Assembly (NCBI GenBank): GCA_047967505.1
Contig: CM106540.1
Length of the DNA stretch: 64,000 bases
Reading direction: 5' to 3' (one strand)
Source: Dipteris shenzhenensis
Taxonomy: Eukaryota; Polypodiophyta; Polypodiopsida; Gleicheniales
The translations under genes were made by a program, and so were the position numbers. The notes under the pieces were generated by a model. It had not been told where the DNA came from. It was given only the letters and a program-made list of their open reading frames with translations, and searched no databases. Positions 11,756 to 23,494 of the stretch are shown here, one piece after another. Numbering within the stretch: position 1 is the stretch's first letter; the number at the start of each line of letters is the position of its first letter.

Positions 11756-12140
11756 TCTCATGCTCATCTTTGCTGTTGGACAATAATGAGTTCCTTTGGC
11801 TCAGAAACTCTTTGTACCGGTCGTGTATCTTCTTCTTCTTTCTGAGCATGTGTCAACCATCGACTAAGGAAAAAAGTGTCCGAGTAGCAATCTAGATACT
11901 TTGTGTATCCCACACACCGGTCTTCAAGCACACCACCTAACTACGCCACTCGTCTAGAATCACTTGGAAAATTTTCCTATAGTAGCCCAAGTTCCTAGCA
12001 ACTGTTTCACTTTGTCACTAGCTAACATGAACCTTACTGACCTTGACACTAAGCTTACTAACTCGGTTCTCTAAATCTCCTGAACTGATAGCTCGTCAAC
12101 TCACAATTTAAATGCCCCTTCCCTAGTAGGATCACCAAAA

Positions 12141-12594
12141 TGTTGATGGTTCGGTTCCCTCACCCATGGCTATCTTAGAAAAGGTGTGCGGTGTTAACCC
12201 AACCCGGTGCTGTGCTCAGTGAAGATTCCCTCTCCTTGAAATCCTAAGGATGGTGTGCTTGGGTGTTAGAAGAGATGACAACATTCACACTCAAAGTTGA
12301 GGTTAGCTTCGAGGAGAATCGTATGATGATGGGAGAGTGTTGAGTTACACACTTAAAAGAATATTGAGTGCAATTCATCAGTAAAGACAAGTACATGGGC
12401 AAATAACATCAACTTGTATTGAATCCACTCAAGCTGTCCGAGTACAACCAAACCACCTTGGCTTACTGAACGCTCCCTATCCTAGCAAGCTCAAGTCAAA
12501 GGAAGAGAACTCAGGACACTGCTCTCTTTTTCGCTTCTCTCCCTATTACAATCATATCAACCACCGAACAAAACTGCCTTCTAAGTGTAGACGC
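12141..12594 (+). repeat. 3' terminal direct repeat (LTR) of the gypsy element
   Basis: This is the partner of 8737-9194. It starts TGTTGATGG and ends near the word ctaagtgtagac. It is followed at once by the inverted copy of the 11.6 kb segment, so about 170 bp separate it from the resumed flanking repeat at 12766. Confidence 0.65.
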
Positions 12595-12765
12595 AGTCGG
12601 TGCATCAAGCTGCATCTGTTGATTGGTGGTGATGCTGCAATCTTTTGTACCTTTGCGCTCTAGAAAACAGTGCTTAGTCAGGACTCCATTGCTTATGAGG
12701 TTAGCACTCGATGACTGCACTTGGACCTATGGTTCCATGTTAGCCTAACCAGAGGGCTAACAATG

Positions 12766-13260
12766 TCAAAGTACTTAGCCACCTTGATTGGGTATGTCAT
12801 GCTATCATGCTCTTTGAATTGGGATACGACTTGATTGAAGGTGTACTCATGGATTATAGCCTAATTATTGTGCCATTTGAGTGCCAAATGGTTTGAATAT
12901 GCTCTTCTCCTCTTGCATGTTGGCCTTGTCATGGAAAATGTAAGACTAAGAGTCCCAAAGGGCCTTTACACTTATGGGGAGAGCACTCAACAAGAAGGTG
13001 AAGGTGGGCCATTAGTAGTGGGCCTTACATGACTTGCCTCTCCATGCATCATTGTATGATTATGTGTGTGATTTTGTGGCATAGGACCTCCACATGGTTG
13101 AACCAATTGTGGAACCCCATCTCCTTTGGACCATCAAAAACCTTTTAAAAAAACATGCTTATATGTCACTCTAAAACTTGGTGAAGAAGCAACAGCCATT
13201 TAAAGTCTCATTTGGAGCCATTGCTGGGCTTGGCTTTGATAGGAGATTCTATCTGAATCC
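12766..13260. repeat. right half of a repeat unit split by the gypsy insertion
   Basis: This segment matches 7115-7700, sharing for example taattattgtgcca, gagtgccaaatgg, gggcctttacactta, acaagaaggtgaaggtg and tggaaccccatctcc. The part of that unit which should precede it (compare 6985-7110) lies at 8548-8685, left of the gypsy element. The two halves were therefore one repeat unit before the insertion. Confidence 0.65.
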
Positions 13261-14990
13261 ATATGACAAGGGAGCATCCCAATATTTATCCTAGTCAAGC
13301 CAAACCAAGTCATGAGCTTGTCACGAGCATGCTAGAATTTGTAGGATGGGTTTTCATTATCCATGCATCCTTTCATTAAGTCAAGTAGACATGGAGTCCC
13401 ATGAGGAGGACTGAGCCATCCATCTATTGTATTCATTACCAAGGACAATCTAGAACTTAATAGGCACCAAACAGTAGGGTCTATTTCAACCGTTCACGAT
13501 TGGCACAAATTGCAACTTTCCTCTGTGAATCCCATGTAGAGAGATCCTTATGCAAGCTTGCACTACATTAATAGCCTCTACTAGGAATCCCTCCCAAAGC
13601 CTTGAAACTAAAATTGATGGCTTCTAAAACAAAACTCTCAGTGAGCTCCTCCCAAGAATGGCCCATCATACTCCTTATTGCTAGTGGCTCCTTGATCTTT
13701 GACACTTGCAACTATAACATATCTCTCTCTAGTATACTATAATTGGGGCTTCATGAAGGCGTACATGCTTACTGCCTATGTCATCCACTACAGTTTCCTT
13801 GAAGTCCATAATGCCAAACATTACAACGTTCATGTGAACGGTGCCAAATGTCTTTGTAATGAAGCTTTTCCCTTTCTTTACTTGGAAAGTCTAGTGATCC
13901 TCCATGCTCTTAGCTTAGGGTTCTAGAACTAACAATGTGCCTAGAGCAATCTATGAAAATAATCAAAACATTGTAGAGAGAAAATACATACCATGGGATC
14001 ACGTCCACACCTCTATGAAATTCCATGAAAGATCATGGCTACCTTTGCAATGAAGCCTCCCCTTTTGTCTATTCAAAATTCAGAGTACCAAACATTGGAT
14101 CTTAACATTAAAAACTCACATATGGAAATGTCAAATTTAGAGCTCTTCTATGGCATGGAAGTCATCACTTGTTAAGGAATAAGTTAGAGCTCTTCTACAG
14201 GATGGAAGTCATCAATTGTTAAGGAATAATAAACACATATATAATGCACCACAAGTAGACAAAGATGCCTAGCTTTAACGACAAAGAGACTTTTTCACTA
14301 TATGCCTCAATAATATTGTTTTTTCCAAGATATTATTTGTCCAAAGCATTCAAGGTGTGAATAAATCTAAATTCCATTTATAAGGGGAAAAGACTAGTGC
14401 ACTGCCTTAATTCCACAAGTCAAAATGAGAGATAGAGATTGATTTCCACAGGTCACTATCTAAGGCAATCATGCTCCAATGACATTTTCCATTTACCAAA
14501 CCTTCTTAGTTTGATTCTCTACAAATTTTTGCCTTATAGAATGGGTTCAATCTTGGGGATACTACAAATATATTAAACTGGTTCAATTTCAAATCGATAG
14601 GCTAACAGCTAGATATCTATATCAGCCAACCCCCATATTCCTAAGATGCAAAAATCTGATTTCACTAAAGAGATTTTTCTTCTATCCTTGTCACCTTCCC
14701 AAAAAAATTTGTTGCATAAATGGGGTTAGTTGTTTAACATCTTTTCCAAAGGGTAGCAAGATAGGTAGATAATAAAAAGTGAATAAAAGACATGGCTAGG
14801 CACCATCTCCTTGCTTGTTAGATTCAATTGGTGACCCAATACATCCATCAATTTTCGATCAAAACTCGTTCATAAACCATTCCCATCTTGATTTTATGAC
14901 ATCCTTCACAATTCTCTAAGGATATTCTAGCTTGTCTTCTCTTGCCACACTTGTCCATAAAAGCTTGATGAATAATAAGCTAGATGAAGA
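13261..14990. other. no gene recognised
   Basis: AT-rich DNA with short frames only. A 60-bp phrase around gttaaggaataa and gttagagctcttcta is doubled at about 14170-14230. I see no protein family, RNA gene or transposon end here. Confidence 0.5.
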
Positions 14991-15014
14991 TACCTAATTT
15001 TGAGGAAGCTCCTC

Positions 15015-15130
15015 TTGTTGAGATAATATTCTTTGTGTGACTGAATGATGGTAAGATTGGATATGACTGTGTGATAATATTCTTTGTGTGATTGGATGAA
15101 TATAAGATTGGATAAGATTGTGGAGACATG
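15015..15130. repeat. short tandem duplication with a distant copy at 15749-15815
   Basis: The phrase gataatattctttgtgtga followed by tggatga and taagattgga is doubled in tandem. It is followed by attgtggagacatggttt, which recurs with its upstream partner at 15749-15815. The distant copies, about 700 bp apart, could mark the edges of a decayed insertion (15130-15749). No coding sequence lies between them. Confidence 0.5.
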
Positions 15131-15748
15131 GTTGCCTGTGTGGCAAGCATGGCCACTTCATCAAAAGGGAGTGTACCATCAAGAAAGAAAAAGGAGTCTT
15201 CACATCTTCTTCTTTACCCCCCGATACACAATTAATTAAAATAAATTAGCCCACAGCTTAAATTTTATCACTTTACAATATGGCCCATGGCCTTTGATAG
15301 CCATTAGATACTTCGATCAATCCAAATCACCTTCACCATCTCTATTCCTCATTTTCCTACTCATTATCTGTACTCAAGCTGCCAATTATGTTAGTTATTA
15401 CAATCAATTGATGAATCATCACACCAACTAATCCCAACACAATTGTACGCTTGATATACAGACATCAAAATACACACCTTGCGACCAATTGCAATAGCAC
15501 TAGTGACATTAGTATTAACATGGAATCACCCACAATACTAACCATCTAGCCTGGTAGTAGAACATAGGTAGTTATGTGTCCCCAACTAAACCCCACAAAG
15601 CATCCACTAGGACCCCCGCCTCGTCCGGTGCGCTCCTATTAAAATAAAATAATTTCCATAGCAAGAAATATCGGATATACAATTCCGTAACAATCAAAAC
15701 TATAGTGCAATACTTCTCTCTCACTCTGTATTGTGATGGAGGGTGCTA
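15131..15748. other. no gene recognised between two repeat copies
   Basis: Non-coding AT-rich DNA bounded by the two copies of the gataatattct/attgtggagacatgg phrase. No reverse transcriptase, transposase or RNA gene signature is visible. Confidence 0.4.
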
Positions 15749-15960
15749 AGATAATATTCTCACTATGATTGGATGATTGTAACTTTCAATAGGATTGTGG
15801 AGACATGGTTTCCTATTTGTAGGTGCAACTTTGTGTATATTGTGTGGAACATAAGGAACCTTATCTTTTGTAAGTATGATAGCTAATACAAGCATTATGT
15901 TTTGGCTTACCTCTTCTCTCATGTCTCCTTCATCCCTTCTTATCCCACGTTTTATGCAAG

Positions 15961-15973
15961 CTCCTCCCTCCCT

Positions 15974-16034
<61 letters not shown>
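15961..16034. repeat. CT microsatellite
   Basis: Three to four copies of ctcc are followed by about 30 CT dinucleotides with one GT interruption. The Ser/Leu and Arg/Glu frames through it are repeat translations, not genes. Confidence 0.9.
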
Positions 16035-16216
16035 TTTGTGCCCACTCTTTTTCATGGACATAGGAGAAAGAGATATTGCTTATAGTTATTGGAGCTTTTT
16101 ATATGCATTGAGTTATATTTTTGGCCATTGTGTGGCCTCATTTGTATGAGTGGAGGAGTGAGTGGATTTGTGGTGGTCAGAGATTCCCCCTTGCTTCTTA
16201 CACACTAGGATAAGAT

Positions 16217-16345
16217 TGTAATCATTTATACTGATTCTATTCTAAGCTTGTAATCATTTATACTGATTCTATTGGAAGCTCGTAATCATGTATATGAATT
16301 CTATTGAAGCTTGTAATCATTATAGTGATTCTATTGAAAGCTTGT
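16217..16345. repeat. 32-bp minisatellite, four copies
   Basis: Four tandem units built on tgtaatcattta-tactgattctatt-gaagct start near 16217, 16249, 16281 and 16312. Divergence and small deletions increase toward the right end. Confidence 0.75.
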
Positions 16346-17330
16346 ACTAAGTTTCACTCACTAGTGCTCATTTGCACTCAAAGTCATACTTGTTTGTACT
16401 TGAAGTCCTGCTCATTTGCCATCAAATTCTTGCATGCATAAATATCAATGCCACTTGCATGAATAGATTCCATTTTCTTTTAATATCAAGAGAACTTTGT
16501 CTTGTACTTAGGGTCAATGCAACAACGATGAAATAGTCTACAGGTTGATGACATACACTTCGCTTGATCAAATTAGTAAGTTGCTAAGATTGATAGATAG
16601 GCTACATTGAATAGGATTTGCATCTCTAAAACTCTCAACCTATATTTATGAAAGGGTTTCTCCAAAGATACCTCATTGAAGCAAGCCATCCAAGGTAGTT
16701 TTGCCAATAAAACCTCTTTGAAGTAGGTCTCCCAAGGGAGTTTCGCTGGCGAAACTACCTTAGATAGCATGTTAAAAGTGACATAACTTTCACATCCAAT
16801 GTCCAAATATGTTTTGTGGAGGGAAATCTTTTATGTTTTTTTCAAATATTAGTATTTATATGATGGCATGTAGCTCACCTACCTTTATCATACTTTTAAA
16901 ATCTATTTCTCTTTCTTCATGGTGTACTGAAACCTCAACCACATCTATTGAATTACATCTGCCATGAGAGCACATTGTGAAATCGAATCCTCAAGGGTCG
17001 CAACTTTTTTTGTGAAATAAAAGGAACCTCAAAACTGTACCTATGTATGTATGAAAATAAAAAAAATTGGATTGCTTGAGACAAGTGCTCAAATGATCAC
17101 TTTAATTATTAGTACAGGTATAACACATGAGCATGAGCATTGCATTTATCGTTACTTGTCCCTCATGAGCATACATATATAGGTATAATACATGAGCATT
17201 GCATTTATGGTTATTTGTCCATTGACAATGATTCAAGGTGCTTTTCATCTGCTGGCCAATTGCTTCTCTCACAGCATCAAACATTCTTTCTTCTTGCAAT
17301 GAGCCATTTGTAGCTAGTAACAAAGATGAT
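16346..17330. other. no gene recognised
   Basis: Mostly AT-rich DNA. Three imperfect ~45-bp phrases around cc(t)c-ttgaag-agg/cca and ttttgcca occur at 16650-16760. A second small duplication, around gcatgagcattgcatttat, lies at about 17125-17210. No gene is seen. Confidence 0.4.
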
Positions 17331-17339
17331 CTATATAGA

Positions 17340-19101
17340 GTGGGCAGTAGGTCAAACTCTACTGTTGAAGTTCGCAAAAGGCTACTCGATATTGTTTGTT
17401 TTGCCATATTTGGTATATGAACACAACTATCTCTCTCTCTCTCTCAATCTTTACGTGTCTATACACTCATGCACATACATGTATACACTCAAACACATGC
17501 ACATATTTTAATATATATGTGTAATAAAATTTCTATCTATGTACATATACAAAATGTATTATGTATGTGTTGATTCTTTGGGGATATATGAGTGACTATG
17601 TTTCTATCTATGTGTGCATGTAGTCTTACTGCACATGTGTGTACATATCCATGCTTACATATGTACACATGCATGTCAGTGATTGTGCATGTACACATAC
17701 GTGGGTGCGTGTTTATATGTTTATCTTTAGATGGCTCAGTCATAACCAATAATCCATAAAATACATCCATACAATTATGCCCACGTATGTCCATTTATTT
17801 GCATTAACATCTACAATTCATAATTTAGATATTGAATTAATTTAACTTGCACTATTACAAATATTCTTCAACTGAAGTTGAGCAAACAACCACATATTAT
17901 CCTTTTAGATAAAAGTTGAATACAAAACTTTTGTGTAATAAACACATAGTGTTAGCTTGCTAAACAAATTAAGGATGACCCAACCATGCTAACAACATAG
18001 AAGAACATTACGCTTCTTTACAAAGAATAGAACAAAATCCCCAAGATCATCTTAACTTTCATGGGTTGCAACTTGCTCCATCTCGCGACACATTCGTGTC
18101 ATTAGAGCTGCCAATCTATTTAAACCAATTTTGAACTTTGACACCTCAATGGACATAATAGTTGAAATTGTTCTTTCAACTCATCAACTTGTAGTTTGCA
18201 CACTTTATTACATAAAAATTAGCCTTCTCCTGAGTTGATTTCTCTTGATAATTCCCTCAATTATACGGTATTCATGGCAGCTAATACTTTGCCTTTTCAA
18301 CATCATTCTACATCTAGCAATGCCACTATGTATCCTACGTGTTGAATCCCATAATTTGCTTCTATGAAAAATTGTTGAAGTTTGCAAAAGGCTACTCAAT
18401 TTTGTTTGTTTTTCCATCTTCCATTTATGAACACAACTTTCTCTCTCTCTCTCTCTCTCTCAATCTTTACGTCTTTATACACTCATACACATACAAATAT
18501 ACACTCAAACACATCCACACATGTGAATATATATATATAATAAAATTCCTATCTATGTACATATACCAAATGTATTATGTATCTATTGATTCTTTGAGGA
18601 TATATGATCCATCAATACATCCATACATTTATGCCCACTTACGTCCATGTATTTGCATTGACATCTACAATTCATAATTCAGATAGTGAATTAATTTAAC
18701 TTGAACTCCTACAAATATACTTCAAATGAAGTTGAGCAAGCCAAAAGATATTATCCTTATAAATAAAAGTTGAATACAAAACTTTTCAGTGTAATAAACA
18801 CATAAGTGTTATCTTACTAAACAAGTTAAGGATGACCCAATGATGTAAACAGCATAGAAGCACATTCGGCTCCTTGACATTGTTCGATCACCATCCGAAT
18901 TGATTTCTCTTGATAATTCCCTCTAGTATGTGGCTTTCATGGTAGCTAATACTTTGTTTGCTCAACATCGTTTTAGATCTAGCAATACTGCTACATGTCC
19001 TATGTGTTGAATCCAATAATTTTATTCTATAAAAACTTGTTGAAGTTCGCAAAAGGCTACTCAATATTGCTTGTTTTGTCATCTTCTCTGCTTATGAACA
19101 C

Positions 19102-19136
<35 letters not shown>

Positions 19137-19640
19137 AATCAATCAATCTTTACATGTCTATACACTCATGCACATAAATTTATACACTCAAACACATGCA
19201 TACATGTGAATATAAATGTGCAATAAAATCCCTATCTAATTACATATACAAAATGTATTATGTATGTGTTGATTCTTTGAGGATATATGAGTCACAATGT
19301 TTCTATCTATGTGTGCATGCACTCTTACTGAACATGTGTGTCAATTTGTGTACGTTTCCAAGCTTACATATGTACACATGCATGTTAGTGATTGTGCATG
19401 TACATATACTTGCATGTGTGTTTATATGTGTGTCTTTTGATATCTCAATGATACATAACCATAATGCATCAAATACATCCATACAATTATGCTCACATAT
19501 GTCCATGTATTTGATTGACATCTACAATTCATAATTCAGATATTGAATTAATTTAAGTTGTACTTCTACAAATATACTTTAAATGAAGTTGAGCAATCCA
19601 AAAAATATCATCCTTATAGATAAAAGTTGAATACAAAACA
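17340..19640. repeat. three diverged copies of a ~0.65-kb repeat carrying a CT microsatellite
   Basis: Three blocks share the same order of words: gttgaag-tt(c/t)gcaaaaggctactc (17364, 18374, 19039), a CT microsatellite, tatacactcaaacacat, a run of CATGTGTG-like words, tacatccataca, tctacaattcataatt and gataaaagttgaatacaaaac. Blocks two and three also share gatttctcttgataattccctc upstream, and block two is shortened inside. Spacing between anchors is 1010 and 665 bp. No frame is conserved, so this is non-coding repeat DNA, perhaps a satellite or the LTR of an unknown element. Confidence 0.7.
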
Positions 19641-20845
19641 TTACTGAGGGTCCGCATTTTGCTAAATTTGTGTGACTTGCATTGCTCCTTATCTAGATCA
19701 AATCTCGCTTCTACTACCAGAGAGCACGTATACTCAACTATCGAGTAGATTTTATCTACCACGTTGGTCAGGCCTAAACTTTGAGTTGTGAATCTGAATA
19801 GTACATGCCAGTCTATATGAAGCTCTTGCTAGTCGGGTGTGTTTAGGAGCTGGATATGATACAGTCACCATGCAACTTTGCTCCACTTTGCTTTGGCTCC
19901 TTCTACGTGTAGAGCAATGTTCTCTCAGACAAATAGTCCCTAGGTTATCTCCTTTGCCATTTTGCAAGGGCAAGCTAGATACGGTCACTGGATATGTTCA
20001 TTGAGATTAGTTTTTATAGTAGCCCACAGTGTCAGCTCTTCAATCCAGTCGCTCTTTAGCCCAAGGAACCTTCATAGATTATCTGAGTTGTTGCAAACAT
20101 ATACAGAACTCTCGGTAGGACCTTCACATTCTGAGAGCCTTGAGAGACTCTCTTGATGGTATAGCTGAGTCTCAGGAATAGCTCACAACCTCCTTGTGCG
20201 CTCATGCTAACCATTCACTTACATTCAAGACTAGAATTATATTCCTTATAGAATCATGACTTTTGTAAGATATATTATGCAATCTGCTGACACTTGCAAT
20301 AGTTTAGATCCCCTTAACATGTGTTTATGACAATGAGAAAAACTTTTTACGTATTGTATGATCACGATTCCTTTGTGGAATGCTTGATGAATAAGGACTC
20401 ATTGTTTTAAAAAACTTTAGAGCCTTCTAACAAAGCATAAAGCATTGCTAAACTCACAAGCTACATTAGCCCTTAGTAGAATCCTGCTATGGCTCACCTT
20501 ATAGCCCAAGAAACATATGCACTCCATAGATTTGCTTGATCTCTCAGAAAACTTTACTGCCCACACATCACCTACAATTAGGATAGCCTCAGCTACACAT
20601 AAGAAAACACTCGATACAATAGGATGCCCTATTGTGCAGGGTGTAATATCTTACATTTAATAGGTAAATCTTCTCGGAACAATGAGATAGCTAACAAGAC
20701 TTACCAAGAGGAGGTGCCTTGGACTTAAGGGATTATGGCTTCCTAGCAGATTCTCTTTTTCTAAACTGATAAGTATATGCAAGTGGGGCAAGTTTATTAT
20801 GTTAAGAGGGAAATTTCTCTCTTACTAAAATTTAATGTATGCGTG
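19641..20845. other. no gene recognised
   Basis: After the third repeat copy is truncated at about 19643, the DNA has no recognisable coding or RNA feature. Short frames on both strands carry no family motif. Confidence 0.4.
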
Positions 20846-20849
20846 ATGT

Positions 20850-21415
20850 GATGTGCTCTTTCTTTTTAATGTATTTATTAGTTCTTTGTATAATGTAAGT
20901 TGAAATTGGTTTGGCATGCTTTATATAGCGTATTATGCTTTCAAACATGAAAGAAGGGCTTGGTTCAGGAAGTGGTGACTGGTTCCTGCACTCACAAGGC
21001 AGAGGGCTAAGAGGCACCACGATCTAGGACCAAGTTTCTTAGATCTAGTTGACAACATAAAGAAATATATGCTTATTTATTTTTTTAAAGTTTCTATTGT
21101 GAATATGCATATGCATCATTGTCTGTGCTATGCTCTTTCTTTTTTAATGTATTTATTGGTGCTTTGTATAGAATAAGTTGAAATTGGTTTGGCATGCTTT
21201 ATGTAATGTAGTATTATGATTTTGAATATGAAAGAAGGGCTTGGTTCAGGAAGTGGTGTCTTGTTCCTGTGCTCACAAGCCATGGGGCTAAGGGGCACCA
21301 CGGCCTAGGACTCAAGTTTCTTAGATCTAGCTGACAACTGGAATAAATATATGCTTACTTATTTTTTTAAAGTTTATGTTGTGAATATGCATATGCATTA
21401 TTGTTTGGTATGCAT
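20850..21415. repeat. direct tandem duplication, period about 277 bp
   Basis: Two adjacent copies share gctctttctttttt, aatgtatttatt, gttgaaattggtttggcatg, gaaagaagggcttggttcag, aagtttcttagatcta and gtgaatatgcatatgcat. The first starts near 20855 and the second near 21132. The array ends about 100 bp before the kinase-like frame at 21516. It may be that element's promoter or subterminal repeat, or an unrelated satellite. Confidence 0.75.
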
Positions 21416-21515
21416 GGTGATGTGATCCTTCTTTTTTTAATAAGTTGATACCAATTTCATGTATGTTGGGCTTTGATAAAGTTGTTCCATTTCTTAGATT
21501 TAAAACTATTTTTAA

Positions 21516-23171
21516 GTGCTCTTTTGTTTTGATCCTACATATGGTTTAGGGATGGAAGGATCTAAGCATAAGGCTATTGATTTTAAGTTATCTAAAGCAC
21601 AACGGAAGTATGTCAATCAGATCCTTCGAGATGAGCTTCTTGCAGAGATAAATAACATGAGTACAAAGGAGATGGAGATGACCATAGAAAGCACTTCTAG
21701 ATTGCATACTCTAAAGAGCAAAGTTGTTTTGAATACAAGGCATCAAGTAGAACTGGATCCTAATAGGAATCACCTTGTAGGGACCACAAAATAGGACATT
21801 GATGTTATGCTATGGGTAGAGAGCAACATTGGGAATGTCGGTTTCATAAAGCATGTGCAAGGAACCCAACATTTGCAAATCATGTTAATGAGGCAAAGAT
21901 GCATTTATGGAATTCCTTGGGATAAAAATAAGACAAAGGTTATAAGGTCGGATGTGAAAACCATAGTAGCTGGAAGTTGGGAGAAAAAGTCAGCAATTGC
22001 TTTCGGAAGGGCAGAGGAAGTAGCAAAAGGAGAAGAAAGTGCAAGGATTTTGAATGGAAAAATGCGAGAAGTGCAAGGTAGTGATTCTCAAAAGCTACAG
22101 ATCAGGGCAAGTCATAAAAGCAATGTATCCTTCATGATGTACATAATAAAAAATTAGATCCAAGTTGGTGAAAAGATAGGTTTTGACACATATGGATTTT
22201 TTTACAAAGTACGACTCACAAGTTCTCCAGGATTATTACAGCATATATGCTATGCTGGAAAGCAATATAAGGGTGACATAGGGGATCATACATGAGAGGC
22301 AAGGAAGGAGGAACAAATGCAAATTCGGCATCTTGTGCTTGTTCATGCTATTGTAGCAACTCCAGAAGAGCCCTTGTGGACTATCACACCATATTTTAAT
22401 GGTGGTATCTTGATGCACTTCATGAGAACTTTACCATATGAGCAAGGCAGGTTTAGGTGCTAGGTGGACATAGTCCTAAAAATAGGCAAAGAAATGAAGG
22501 CAAGGGCACAAGGAACATTGGAAGATGTATGCACAAGGGAGCAAATAGAGCAAATTAACTACTTTAGTTCAAATGTGCACCACATTATGCATGCACTCAT
22601 TGCTAGATTAGCAAGGTTACATAAGGGTCAATGGATTCATACAGACTTACATCCTGGTAACATTTTGTCAGATTTCACAACAAATGGTGCATGTAGAGCT
22701 AGCATAATTTATTGGGGGATGTCACTAGTTTCTTCAAAGACTAGAAAAGCTTTTAAGGATATGAAGAAGACATCTCTAGAGACTGACCAGCAATTTACAC
22801 AAAGGAAGCATAAGAAAGAGCAAGAGCATGCATGAAAGAAGTGGCTTGCACCTCTAAGCTTCAATATTTTTCTAGGAGAGGTGTGTATGGCTCCTCAGTT
22901 AGACATATATGCATTAGGATGGATAATTACAGAGATTATACAGTTTTGGAAAGATGCAGTTGGGTATTTTGAACTCTCTCGCCACATGCCTAATAGTGCA
23001 CTATTAAAGTGTATTAAAAAACATGCCTTTGAAAATATGATGACTGAGAATTCTAGAGAGAGAATAGCACTTATGGATACCTATAGTATCCTATCAACAT
23101 TTGGATGTAATGCAAGTCTAGGAATGCAACCCCTTGATGAGATGAATGTTGCTTTAAAGCTAGCAACATAG
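21516..23171 (+). pseudogene. decayed protein-kinase-like reading frame
   Basis: A single frame of 551 codons runs from 21516 to the TAG at 23169 without any indel. It is broken by internal stops at 21792, 22155, 22293, 22461 and 22833. Kinase-like landmarks appear in order. These are a glycine-rich loop (IGFDTYGFFYKV, 22176-22211, with the second Gly replaced by Asp), an AGK lysine (22260), a catalytic loop HTDLHPGNIL (22638-22667), a degenerate magnesium loop YWG (Asp replaced by Tyr, near 22710) and an F-helix-like LDIYALGWIITEI (about 22900). The first ~210 codons (KLSKAQRKYVNQILRDELL...) are not recognised. The catalytic Asp and Asn of the HxD loop are present but the metal-binding Asp is lost. 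A hAT-like transposase relic follows 320 bp downstream on the same strand. Kinase assignment is by motif only; the exact family is unknown. Confidence 0.6.
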
Positions 23172-23494
23172 AAAATATGCTCTTTTACAAAAATATCTTG
23201 TTGTTGTATTCATGTGGTGGACTTGTATTCGTTTTGCATTCATATAGTAGATTTGTATCAAAATCAATTAAACTATTTCTTCTCTTGGAAGATGTGTTAT
23301 ACTTGATTTGCAACGCACTTGAAATGCTCATAATTTTATAAAGATAAGAATTATTATGCTATTTTTTTAGCATGTGTTTAGAGAAAAGAAATTATGTTCT
23401 ATTTTATGCTCAACTAATAAAGACATAATTTTTGAAACAGGTACTTATCATGGGAAGAAAGAAGAAAGTTCAAGCTTTGGAGAAAGATACATAA

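Larger units (their letters stand above)
8737..12594 (+). mobile_element. decayed Ty3/gypsy retrotransposon with terminal direct repeats
   Basis: Two direct repeats of about 455 bp (8737-9194 and 12141-12594) flank gag- and pol-like remnants on the plus strand. At 3.86 kb the element is shorter than an autonomous gypsy element and has no recognisable protease or integrase, so it is a deletion derivative. Copies of the flanking repeat family continue on both sides (left to about 8685, right from about 12766). Neither a clear primer site nor a polypurine tract is visible, and the ends are accurate only to several bases. Confidence 0.7.

Noticed and set aside
15746-16085. Arg-Glu and Ser-Leu repeat proteins at the CT microsatellite
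   Set aside because: Simple repeat translation.
16217-16345. CRISPR-like array of ~32-bp repeats
   Set aside because: Units are directly adjacent with no spacers, and the context is eukaryotic. It is a minisatellite.
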